DNA of 64,000 nucleotides, from positions 15,384,925 to 15,448,924 of the forward strand of contig JAJEKV010000018.1 in NCBI GenBank assembly GCA_021234155.1, in the 5' to 3' direction. Numbering within the stretch: the stretch's first letter is position 1; each line of letters starts with the position of its first letter. A model generated the notes under the pieces. The model searched no databases. It was not told the DNA's origin and was given only the letters and a program-made list of their open reading frames with translations. The stretch is from Isoetes taiwanensis. Lineage: Eukaryota > Streptophyta > Lycopodiopsida > Isoetales > Isoetaceae. Below, piece after piece: positions 55,301 to 64,000 of the stretch. Both the position numbers and the translations under genes were made by a program.

Positions 55301-57472
55301 TCGCATTAAGCAGGGGATATTCTCAACTCTAAAAATAGCAAGACGGATTCAAATCTTACTCTGCTAGTTCCAAATATATGCTTGAGTGCATTGTTGAAAC
55401 AGTTGCACAGCAATATCAGTTCAAGCTCCCTATAAATACCACAACCAAAAGTTAGTACAAAGCCATGGTTTCTCCCATCATTTGCAGAAATAAAGGTTCC
55501 TCCCTTCATTTGCAGAAATAAATATTTGGCCTTTCAGCAGATGCTCTGCTTGACTACGATTTCCAGTCATAGCATGCTCAAGTAATATGTAAAGAATATC
55601 TCTATCCGCAGTTTTCCTCACAAACAGAAAGAATTGCATGCACACTAAACAGAGATATTCAATTCTAACCTAGTTTCAATTCTAACCTCTTATCGTGTGA
55701 GCCAATATTCCTTGATAACCTGAGAGTCCTGCAGATGAATGTTTCATAATAGCATCTAGAAACTAAACGATGGAATATAATATGTAGAATCGTTGTCATG
55801 TAGAAAGTAGCATCTAGCTTGCTTGGACTCTGGAATTCATTGCATATTGTCAATTTTATGCAATGCACTTTTATGCAGCATGACACATCTATATGTGAAG
55901 TCCTGATATCAACAAATCCCATAAAACTGTGTTCGTGAATGGCATTCGCTTTCATGACAATTACATCCTTCTTAGGCGTGGGCTAGAAAAGACAACAACT
56001 TCCAGCTAAACAATTTAGCATGTGCGCACAACTGCGATGGCTGGGATACATCAGCATCAAATCCATGATGGGCAGCACATGTGTGCATATGTTCATCTTG
56101 TGCTAGTGTCAAAAAACTTTCAAAATTTTACTGATGATACATATGCCAGGCACCATCATAATCGCTAATGTCCAGCCACAAGGTATGCAAAACAGCCATA
56201 AGCATCAACATCTGCATATTCTCGGTCTGAATCATCCAAGGTATCTTCTCATTGTAGCATTTTAACACTTAAAGAATATCATAAGCCATACCTCAATTTA
56301 GAGTCATATTTGTGTTCCGAATTGAATCCTACTATTTTAGAATTATAACAGCCATGCCTTTGCACTTTCATACACTAAGGCATCCTAAAGAATTTCCTGG
56401 ACATATGGAATATATGGTCTTTTCTAACCTGATATCCGTCGACCACGTATCATAAGTGTGCAACTGATTATTCGTTATAGTAGCCTCCACAAATTAGAAG
56501 TTGGGCCTATGCTTCCACATATTTGAAGCATAGTAATCAGTAGCTTTTGCCACATCCATTAAGCGTTTTGCTAAAAATTCAACATGATTTTTTCCAGTAA
56601 GTTAAAAAGAATTTAAATATCTGTTATAGCACAAATCACAGCCATGATTTATGCTCAACTTACAGCAAATCCATACTTCATTTTGATCACTGTTGGAAAG
56701 TCAATGCTAGTTTTAAGCCGCAGGCCACATCCTTAATCATTTCATAGCTAGGCTTTTGGTACAGCCGAAACCTACAAACATGGCCATTCCAGCATGTCTC
56801 ATAAGTTTGTGGTTGATTATTTGCATTCTTGCATGCCATTCTTGCAGCAGGAGTGGGGGCAGTAAACCGGTTGTCAGCTAAGCCTGTACCATCAGTTAAA
56901 GCCAATAAAGGCAAAAAACTGTTTCAGTTATGCTATTCATACACAGGCGAATCGATCCATTATATATTCGTAGCCCTTATGCATTTTTCTAGAAAACATT
57001 TTGTGCAAACAAATGCTAACCTGTACAAATGTAAAATCGTGTACTGGCATGGTTGCAGTCGGACCAGCAGAGGGCCATCTGTCTTGTACATTCTATGCCA
57101 TAAAACTCTGCCATAGATCTCAGATAAAACCGAATGCCTTTGTATTTTCGACACATTTCTGATATTTTGTGCACAGCAAAATCATTTGCCATCCATTATC
57201 TTGGAATCTAAATAGGTGCATCTTTCAGCTATGGCGACCCCGGTATAGATTCGAGAGTAGCATTTAAATACATAAACTGCAAATCGACCATCAGCATCCT
57301 AAATCTGGGATGAGCGGCTATTTTCCAGCAAATCCGGCATATACCTCCTTGTTCTGCTCTGTATTTTCATCAGGTACCATAGCACAATCATTTACAGCAT
57401 TTGCTGTTTGTACATCCAAACTCAAAGCAGTATGGTAAATAACTGCCATGCTCTTGGAAGCCAGAGGAAAAG
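55301..57472. other. Interior of the insertion, no gene recognised
   Basis: ORFs of 63-96 codons on both strands without known motifs. The minus-strand ORF at 57,318-57,530 begins inside the shared end module. The matching frame in copy 1 differs at four of five changed codons by amino-acid substitutions, so I see no sign of selection for a protein. Confidence 0.45.
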
Positions 57473-57652
57473 AGGGTCGAGCTGCGCCATAGCCACGCCT
57501 ACGAAGGAATGGGGCTCGATGACCGACCATTTACAGGCAGCAGCCAATTTTTAGCAGTCATCAGCATATGCTAGGTATATGCCAGCATATACTTGAATAT
57601 GCCCACATACCCACATAAACGAGGGTTTGCCCCCCTAGGGGCAACCCAAAAA
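57473..57652 (-). repeat. Shared end module of the palindrome family (copy 2)
   Basis: Inverse copy of 18,853-19,033; see that entry. The palindrome is followed directly by AAAAA and then by the LTR-family leader, which fixes the outer border of this element to within a few bases. Confidence 0.85.
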
Positions 57653-58570
57653 CGTCAAAAAGATATCTGAAGGTAATTTATTTATCAGAAGCACATTATA
57701 GATATATCTCATTCAGTTGATCAAATTGCATAATACAACTAGTTTAAATAGCATTCAGGATCAATCAGTGCAGACATTTAAGAGGTTTAATGATTACATA
57801 TAAGTCAATGCATGACTAGAGAGTCACTCAGTAAAAAGAAAAAAGCATAAATGTTAGAAAAGACATAAAAAGAGCAATCTGAATTTGCCTGTTCTCGATT
57901 CTATTGCATATCATTGCATTTTTCAAGTTAAAAATTCCACCTTGAGTATTCCTGCTGTAATTCTGATCAAACAAGCAGTTCTCACTTGATTGAAAACCTT
58001 AGAAATTGTAAAATATCTTCAGAGCTCATAAAGGATCAAAAAATGCTAATTTGCAAAAAATTGCTTGTTGTTTTCTCACTATAACAGTCTGTTTGCAAAA
58101 ATCTTGAATTTCAAGGCATTCCTGCGTCTGCTTTTGCAAAAGGAGTGTTTGATCCGTGTGTGCAGACATCTCAGAGAAAGAATCAAGTGTCAGAACTCAA
58201 AAAAGATTCATATTCTTCGATTTGCAAAAAATTGCTCACTGCCAGGGATGTTGACTCATTTTTGACCCAGTCAGGAATGTACATTTGAGTGATCTCTGCT
58301 AACCTTTCGGCATCTAACTTTTGGCCTTGCATTCTTTGAGACTTTAAGCAACTTTATCATTTGAAATCATGATTAGATCTCTCTTTGCTTGCAAATGGCA
58401 TCATTCTTCCTGATGCAGTCTTTTTTCTGATTTGGGAAAGCAGTACTAAACTTGTGTTCAGGCTTTGTTATTGGAATTTTCTCACACATAGTGGTTGCCT
58501 TAAGCAACCTGGAGGTTCTAAGCCATTGAGGTTGAAGGTTTGCCAGGAACACCCTCAACAAGAAGGAGGG
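57653..58570 (+). repeat. LTR-family leader, second copy
   Basis: Matches 49,060-49,985 over its whole length with scattered substitutions. It ends GCCAGGAACACCCTCAACAA. The next bases, GAAGGAGGGGAGTATTGTTA, look like a polypurine tract followed by TGTTA, an LTR-type start, so another LTR may begin at about 58,576. No gag follows. Confidence 0.7.
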
Positions 58571-58599
58571 GAGTATTGTTATGAAATGAGCTCGGAGGA

Positions 58600-59760
58600 G
58601 TGGTCCACTTGAATGGATTTGAGAGCTATGGAAAATCTATGTAAATGTTAAATCTAGGGCTAGGATGATATTGTGGCTAAGGAAAAACCATTGTCATAAA
58701 ATTATACAATGTAGTTATTATAAAGGACCCTTTTATTTATTAAGCACCATCAAAATATCTAAGGGGTCGAGAATATATTATCAAGGCATCCAACTATCAT
58801 AAAAAAAAAGTCAAAATATGGAAGCCAAGGAATAGTCAAATCTATTTCTGTCAACAAAAAGTACACAAAGGGGACAACACAATATTTAAAGGGGAACCAA
58901 TCTGTTACCGAAACATGAAAGGCCTATTCAATGACAAAACAACATCAAATATTTGGCACTGGCATTAAAACTAATAGCTCTTGATGTTGTAACTTGCTGC
59001 AAGTGCTAGTTATAGCAACTTGGCCATGCGTCGTTTCAACTTTTGAAGACCAGAAGAACTTGGATTAACTGCTGCATTCCAGCATATTGCTTTAAAAGTG
59101 GATTCTTTTGAAGAAGATTATCATTTCATGGTGTCTTGAGCTTTTTCCCTTTCCTAAACCAAATCAATGTCTCCTTTGATCATAGCCTACGTGGAGTAGA
59201 GTGATAATCCCGACAAGCCAGAAGCCTGAACTATTATTCTAGAATTGCATAGCCCATTTTGGGGTTGATCCAGTAGGGTGGTTAACTGCGTGAATAGAAA
59301 TTTTGGGAAAAAGAGCTGATCTTGCTCTAATACTTCATCTCTTCTTGTTTTTAAAGCATTCAGTTATGGACACAAGTGTTCCAAATTCCGTACAACTTAT
59401 CAGTTTCAACCTTATACTTTGACTTAAATCTTCTAAAGATAATTATGTTGCAAAAAATGGGCGACAGTGTGATCGTTGGACGTGAGGCCTTCTTGAGCTC
59501 AATCAGAGAATGTACTGCACCCTCAAATTCTATTATAGGGAACTTGTTGTAGCATTTTTTTAAATCTCATTGCTAGCCTTACATGAGCCAATAGTATTGG
59601 ATTTCCCCTGGCTCGAGTTGCACAACCCATAGATTGACTGGCACACTAGATCATTCCCTTTTACTTGTTCTAGCTCTAGTCCCAATTTGTCTTTAGTTCT
59701 TGCCTCTGAGCCAACACCTACTCTGGTCCATGCAATATCTATCTCTGTTTCAGTTCATGT
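58600..59760. other. No gene recognised
   Basis: Non-coding sequence that may be LTR-derived on its left side (see previous entry). No recognisable protein. Confidence 0.5.
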
Positions 59761-59769
59761 TTCTTCTCC

Positions 59770-60640
59770 TCGGGTACTCAACCATCACCAGGTCTGGTGG
59801 CATACTCAAGTATTATCTTGCATTGATTTCGTGGTCAAGCACAGTCCTGGATTCCTCCAAGAAACGCCTGATGTCTTGTCTCGATTCTCCTATCTTGAGC
59901 TTAAACTGGTTCATCCAGCATTTGATCAGGAATTGCGGGTTATTCTAGGATTTAATCCGTTCCAGCTTTTGGGGATCTCTTTGTTTGAGCCCTCAGGATA
60001 CATCCTTGTTAGAGCCTGTTACTACATCTTTCCTCTCTTATCCATTGGCCGATATGTATATTTACATCTTTGTTCAACGTCATCTTCTCGGCAAATGGGG
60101 GCAAACTATGATCCATTTTGGAGTTTGAGATGGATTTCTCTTTTGTGATGACTTTCCCATGTTCTTGATGGTGCTACTAGGCTTTGGATTCTCTAGGCTT
60201 ACCTTATTCGCCCAGGGCTGGAAGTAGCCAAGACTCTTAAACTTGTTAATCGAGAGTATTGGTGTCTTGATCTTTGGTGCTTTTTTGAAGTTTATCATGT
60301 GATATTTGCTTTGAGACATTTCCTCATGGTCTTCTTTAACCATTGCATGTTCTAGATGGACTTAGAACATTATTTCTATGGATCTTATTCCAGAGCTACC
60401 ACCCTCTCGGGTCATGATGCCATCATGGTTGTTATTGATCGCTTTTCTATGATGCTTCATTTTATTCCTTGCATCGTCACCATCACCAATAGGGGAACAA
60501 GTGATCTTCTTTGACGAAATAGTTAGACTTCATAGATTGCCGTGGTATCATCATTAGTGATCGTAAACCGTAGTTCATCGCAAGTTTTTGGAAGAGACTT
60601 TTGGATCTAATATCTGTATTTTTCGTACGCATTTTGAAAT
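59770..60640 (+). pseudogene. Ty3/gypsy RNase H-integrase relic
   Basis: Reads CIDFVVKHSPGFLQETPDVL then SRF, the end of RNase H (DF.I.H.PG....AD.LSR). A degenerate integrase zinc region follows (AKTLKLVNREYW). From 60,405 the integrase core reads SGHDAIMVVIDRFSMMLHFI, with TITNRGTSDLL and later IVRLHRLP and ISDRKP in shifted frames. These correspond to the family pattern GHD.I.VVVDRFSKM.HF.....T......A.LF...V.RLHG.P..I.SDR. Several frameshifts and stops make it inactive. Confidence 0.8.
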
Positions 60641-60990
60641 GATTTTCCTATTATTTATTTGTGTCATTCATTCTGGTGTATTAAATGATATTTTTGGAGT
60701 GCACCATTTTATAGCCATTGGTTTTTTATATGGAAAGCAATCTTATGGCCTTGATTATGCTTGTCTACATGTGCCCTATTTTGAATAGTTTCTAGGTTCT
60801 TTTTCTTCATAGTTGTGCCTCCCCTGTACATTGGACATTTCTTTTGCAAGCGGGATACCCTGACCTTGCAAAGCTCTTCCTTATGGTTACACAATTGAAG
60901 AGGAGAGAGGTCCTCTTGTATTGAAAAACTAGTCCCTTTGAAATGGTTACCATACTGAAGAATATATAGGCAGCTGAGAGCATCATAAAA

Positions 60991-61407
60991 TCAAACCAAA
61001 AGATGACGAGGACGATCAGGTCTTGCGGCTCCCATCCTAGTAGCACAGACAACTCCAACAACCTTCACATGCATGATGTCAGTGAAGAAACGAAGAATCT
61101 CGTCCACAACTGAATGGGCATCAGGTTCTGCCTCTGCAACCCCAATAATACACAAGGTCAAGGTACTAGTAGCAGCAGGTACTGAGGTAGCATGGTCCTG
61201 TTTGCTAGTCTGACGTGGCGACTCTTGATCCACTACAGATTGTGGAGATGTCTGTACTTCCACCTCAATATGTTCCCTTTCAAATTTTTGCACTCTTGCA
61301 TCAACACAATGCTTCTGCTGTGGCGGTAATTCTAACTCTAATGCCTGAACTGAAGCATCACTTGTTCCCACATACTGGCAATTAGGGTCTGGAACCAAGG
61401 CATGCAT
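60991..61407 (-). CDS. 138-residue ORF with LINE ORF1-like RRM segment
   Basis: Residues 1-80 are polar (Gln-, Ser- and Glu-rich). Residues 84-138 read LTLCIIGVAEAEPDAHSVVD, then EILRFFTDIMHVKVVGVVCA, then TRMG...RPRHLLV. This resembles the RRM-like core in ORF1 proteins of LINEs (.L.I.GVPE......V..I.......V....A.R.G.....RP..I.V.F), which bind the element's RNA. The frame ends just where the next strand (VRF) should follow. Relics of gypsy and other repeats surround it. An unrelated host protein is possible. Confidence 0.35.
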   Translation of the reverse strand: MHALVPDPNCQYVGTSDASVQALELELPPQQKHCVDARVQKFEREHIEVEVQTSPQSVVDQESPRQTSKQDHATSVPAATSTLTLCIIGVAEAEPDAHSVVDEILRFFTDIMHVKVVGVVCATRMGAARPDRPRHLLV

Positions 61408-61599
61408 TCTGTAAAAATTGTGTTCATCTCACAATAGACACGTTTATAGATGTGGCTGTCACCCCTCCCTCGGAATGAATAGTCTGTACTGTACTTGATC
61501 ACAAAGTGTAGAAGGAAAACCTTGAACTTGCAGGTCTAGGGCACTTTAGAGATTCCCCCAGTCTTGGAAGGTAAATGTACCAGATCTGATCTCTGGCAC

Positions 61600-61862
61600 T
61601 GGCCGTTGGGGACCAAAAATTCCTGCAATATTAGACCTATCATTCTCGTCCAACAGTGGTCTCTGGGGACCAAATAGTTTAGTGGGTAGAACACTCACCA
61701 CTATCAGAGTGCCAGGCTAAAGCTGGGTTTTGGGAAATTTTTCAGGAAGCGAGAATTATCTTTTGTCCAAAATCTTGTAAAACGTTCAATCCCTTTTCTG
61801 CACTGATTGTAATCTCCTTTTGAACGAAGGACCTTATATTAATAATAAAGTTGTCACATCGG
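61600..61862 (+). mobile_element. SINE-like sequence (tentative)
   Basis: TAGTTTAGTGGGTAGAACAC (61,676-61,695) resembles a tRNA D-arm and pol III A box (TRGYNNARNNG). A stem-like CACTC...GAGTG and GGCTAAAGCTGGGTTTTGGG follow where an anticodon arm and B box would be, but the B box is poor. The segment ends in TTAATAATAAAG. The phrase TGGGGACCAAA occurs twice just upstream. No target duplication was found. Confidence 0.3.
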
Positions 61863-62003
61863 ATTTCTGATCATTTTAGCCCTTGCACCACATGAAGCTG
61901 AATATGCAGATCATAAGTTAATAGCTTCAACTCATTCATTAAATCCTTGGAGATGTGATTTTTTAATGAGTAACAAAGCGACCTTTTATCTGAACATATA
62001 TAA

Positions 62004-63778
62004 GTCAGTTTCCAATTTCTATTTTCTGTTTTTGTCGTGGGTATTTTTTCTGCGCCGCAATCTAATCTCACATTTTTATGCCACGTAAATTTTCTATTCA
62101 CAATCTCCTCCGGCGACTTCGACGCCTGGCTGTTTGGCGATGGCGGGTATGCACGACACATAGGTATCGCTCTCTTACCGTCGATGTCTTCTCTCTGAAG
62201 CAAACGATTCTTCAGGTTCAACAAATGGCCGTTGATTTCTTCCCTCTGAAGCAAGCGATATTTTTCAGAGACAGTTAGGATAGAAAGCTTTGCTTCGAAG
62301 CAACGCTTCTAGGCGATGCTCTAGATGCTTCCAGAGGAGCGATGGCGACATGCCAGATATGTATAAATAGCTTTTGCAATCGGCTTACATAATAGGTGCA
62401 TTGCTGAGGCGGTGATTCAATGGGATTCGAAGGTGAGTTTTATACAAACTTCTATTTTCTCACTCATTTTTTTCTGAATCCCTTTTAGGCTGCTTTTGGT
62501 AGAGGGTTGTCCATGTAGATTGGTAGGACTGAGCCTTTTATAGAACTAGATCTTGCATTTTGAATGATTGAAGAGAAAGCCCTATTAAATTAGAGTTGCA
62601 TTTCGATCCTTGCTTTAGGTAAAGGCCAAAGCACCAAGCTTTTCAACCGATGCAATGCTCTGTAAAAAATATATGACCTTAACTACTTTGAGAACATCCC
62701 AAATCTGTGCAAGACTTGGACCTAGCTCCTTCTTGCCAGTAACGTGTCTTTTGACTGTGAAAAAATAGAAGTTCTGCATGTATTCTTGGGGCCTGTGCAT
62801 GTGTGCAGCTCCTGAAAATCTGCATACTGGATGCCCTAGTTTTTCCCTAGAATCTCGGCTGGCTTTTCCTACCTCTTTTTGCCAGGTATGGAGTCAGTTT
62901 CCAATTTCTATTTTCTGTTTTTGTCGTGGGTATTTTTTCTGCGCCGCAATCTAATCTCACATTTTTATGCCACGTAAATTTTCTATTCACAATCTCCTCC
63001 GGCGACTTCGACGCCTGGCTGTTTGGCGATGGCGGGTATGCACGACACATAGGTATCACTCTCTTACCGTCGATGTCTTCGCTCTGAAGCAAACGATTCT
63101 TCAGGTTCAGCAAATGGCCGTTGATTTCTTCCCTCTGAAGCAAGCGATATTTTTCAGAGACAGTTAGGATAGAAAGCTTTGCTTCGAAGCAACGCTTCTA
63201 GGCGATGCTCTAGATGCTTCCAGAGGAGCGATGGCGACATGCCAGATATGTATAAATAGCTTTTGCAATCGGCTTACATAATAGGTGCATTGCTGAGGCG
63301 GTGATTCAATGGGATTCGAAGGTGAGTTTTATACAAACTTCTATTTTCTCACTCATTTTTTTCTGAATCCCTTTTAGGCTGCTTTTGGTAGAGGGTTGTC
63401 CATGTAGATTGGTAGGACCGAGCCTTTTATAGAACTAGATCTTGCATTTTGAATGATTGAAGAGAAAGCCCTATTAAATTAGAGTTGCATTTCGATCCTT
63501 GCTTTAGGTAAAGGCCAAAGCACCAAGCTTTTCAACCGATGCAATGCTCTGTAAAAAATATATGACCTTAACTACTTTGAGAACATCCCAAATCTGTGCA
63601 AGACCTGGACCTAGCTCCTTCTTGCCAGTAACGTGTCTTTTGACTGTGAAAAAATAGAAGTTCTGCATGTATTCTTGGGGCCTGTGCATGTGTGCAGCTC
63701 CTGAAAATCTGCATGCTGGATGCCCTAGTTTTTCCCTAGAATCTCGGCTGGCTTTTCCTACCTCTTTTTGCCAGGTAT
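62004..63778 (+). repeat. Recent 889-bp tandem duplication
   Basis: Copy 1 at about 62,004-62,890 and copy 2 at about 62,893-63,778. Every landmark (for example 62,078/62,967, 62,420/63,309, 62,615/63,504) is exactly 889 bases apart. I see about seven single-base differences and no indel, so the duplication is recent. The junction is GTATGGAG followed by TCAGTTTCC. Each copy contains a TATA box, a start codon with a splice donor, and a splice-acceptor-like tract. Confidence 0.95.
62362..62370 (+). promoter_or_regulatory. TATA box, first duplicated copy
   Basis: TATAAATAG, about 58 bases upstream of ATGGGATTCGAAG and its GTGAGT donor. The identical copy at 63,251-63,259 serves the second unit. 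Confidence 0.5.
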
Positions 63779-63838
63779 GGAGCTTGATGGCTTCTTCCTA
63801 CATTCCAAATGGGCCTGCTATTCAAATGTATCAAAAGG
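63309..63838 (+). CDS. Putative start of a gene leaving the window
   Basis: Exon 1: ATGGGATTCGAAG at 63,309-63,321, followed by GTGAGT, with a TATA box 58 bases upstream. A possible exon 2 lies at about 63,776-63,838, between TTTTTGCCAG and GTTAGT; joined in phase the product would begin MGFEGMELDGFFLHSKWACY. An alternative is a fresh ATG at 63,900 giving MADPFKLISAPEFFYSNSID before a possible GTTTGT donor near 63,980. No family is recognised from so few residues. The same exon 1 exists in the upstream duplicate (62,420), so two promoters could feed one gene. Confidence 0.3.
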
Positions 63839-64000
63839 TTAGTCATTGGGTATCTTTTAAAGGAGTAAAGCTATTCTTTACTGGAAACCGTGTTGGGCAA
63901 TGGCGGATCCGTTTAAGCTAATCTCAGCACCGGAATTTTTCTATAGCAATAGTATCGATCTACAACAAGCCGCTATCAGGTTTGTAGTCTGACATACTTT

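Larger units (their letters stand above)
53409..57652. mobile_element. 4.24-kb insertion ending in the GC palindrome (copy 2)
   Basis: It separates LTR sequence (ending 53,408) from its natural continuation, the leader (57,653 on), as seen uninterrupted at 49,040-49,070. The left end holds CAAGGTGCTGCGCAGGGAGG with a hairpin GGAGGGTTGCCCTCC (53,433-53,447). The right end is the GC palindrome (57,623-57,647) plus AAAAA. A second palindrome lies inside at 53,996-54,020. The left-end motif recurs inverted at 24,358-24,393. Read from the palindrome end, copies 1 and 2 share ~180 bases and then differ. No transposase is recognised. A piece of copia RT (53,589-53,790) sits inside. Confidence 0.6.

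Noticed and set aside
59461-59530. Short phrases suggesting a further host exon
   Set aside because: No consistent splice borders or protein motif; the area is flanked by gypsy relics.
62078-62278. 66-codon ORF repeated at 62,967-63,167
   Set aside because: Identical only because of the recent 889-bp duplication; both strands are open and no family is recognised.
1-64000. CRISPR arrays, bacterial operons, rRNA or complete tRNA genes
   Set aside because: None seen. The direct repeats here lack regular unique spacers and the DNA is clearly plant nuclear; no sequence has a full cloverleaf with a good B box.

Overview
This is nuclear DNA of a plant, AT-rich and dominated by transposable elements. 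The signs are a near-perfect plant-type Ran GTPase gene with seven coding-region introns and an intron right after the ATG, pieces of plant gene families (PPR, GDSL lipase, GH9 endoglucanase, FCP1-like phosphatase), a gypsy primer-binding site matching initiator tRNA-Met, and many relics of LINE, Ty1/copia and Ty3/gypsy elements. The repeat load and the PPR type fit a large-genome land plant such as a fern, but the species cannot be fixed from the sequence.

Layout. 0-8.7 kb: mostly non-coding, with a chimeric relic (GDSL lipase piece joined to GH9 piece, minus strand), an unrecognised 222-aa ORF and a foldback inverted repeat. 10.1-11.3 kb: exons of an unrecognised but gene-like spliced gene (minus). 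12.3-13.1 kb: degenerate minisatellite. 13.3-17.1 kb: two opposed relics of one LINE family; the larger one abuts a copy of the Ran 3' flank. 18.85-24.4 kb: candidate unclassified mobile element beginning with a GC-rich palindrome. 26.3-27.8 kb: tandemly amplified PPR gene fragment. 29.8-30.7 kb: copia reverse transcriptase relic. 31.2-33.1 kb: the Ran gene, intact except for one inserted base. 33.7-39.2 kb: a foldback MITE, an LTR-family fragment, a 71-bp tandem repeat, a 5'-truncated L1-like LINE with 15-bp target-site duplication, and a 450-bp PIF/Harbinger-type MITE with TAA duplication. 39.8-44.3 kb: gypsy integrase relic, gypsy gag with PBS, and an FCP1-like phosphatase pseudogene lying in the gag. 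44.7 kb: long hairpin. 45.6-47.2 kb: zinc-binding exons (SLX1-like) and LINE relics. 47.2-58.6 kb: a gypsy-type element with about 1.5-kb long repeats, gag and protease but no reverse transcriptase, whose second long repeat plus leader is split by a 4.24-kb insertion ending in the same GC-rich palindrome seen at 18.85 kb. 59.8-61.9 kb: gypsy RNase H/integrase relic, a LINE ORF1-like ORF and a SINE-like piece. 62.0-63.8 kb: a recent 889-bp tandem duplication carrying a TATA box and a putative first exon, then the possible start of a gene that leaves the window.

Only the Ran locus is recognised with high confidence as a host gene. The genes do not form a common pathway. The window is best read as a few host genes set in nested layers of mobile DNA. 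The most unusual item is the palindrome-ended element family (18.85, 23.9, 54.0 and 57.65 kb): its copies share an end of about 180 bp but carry different interiors.
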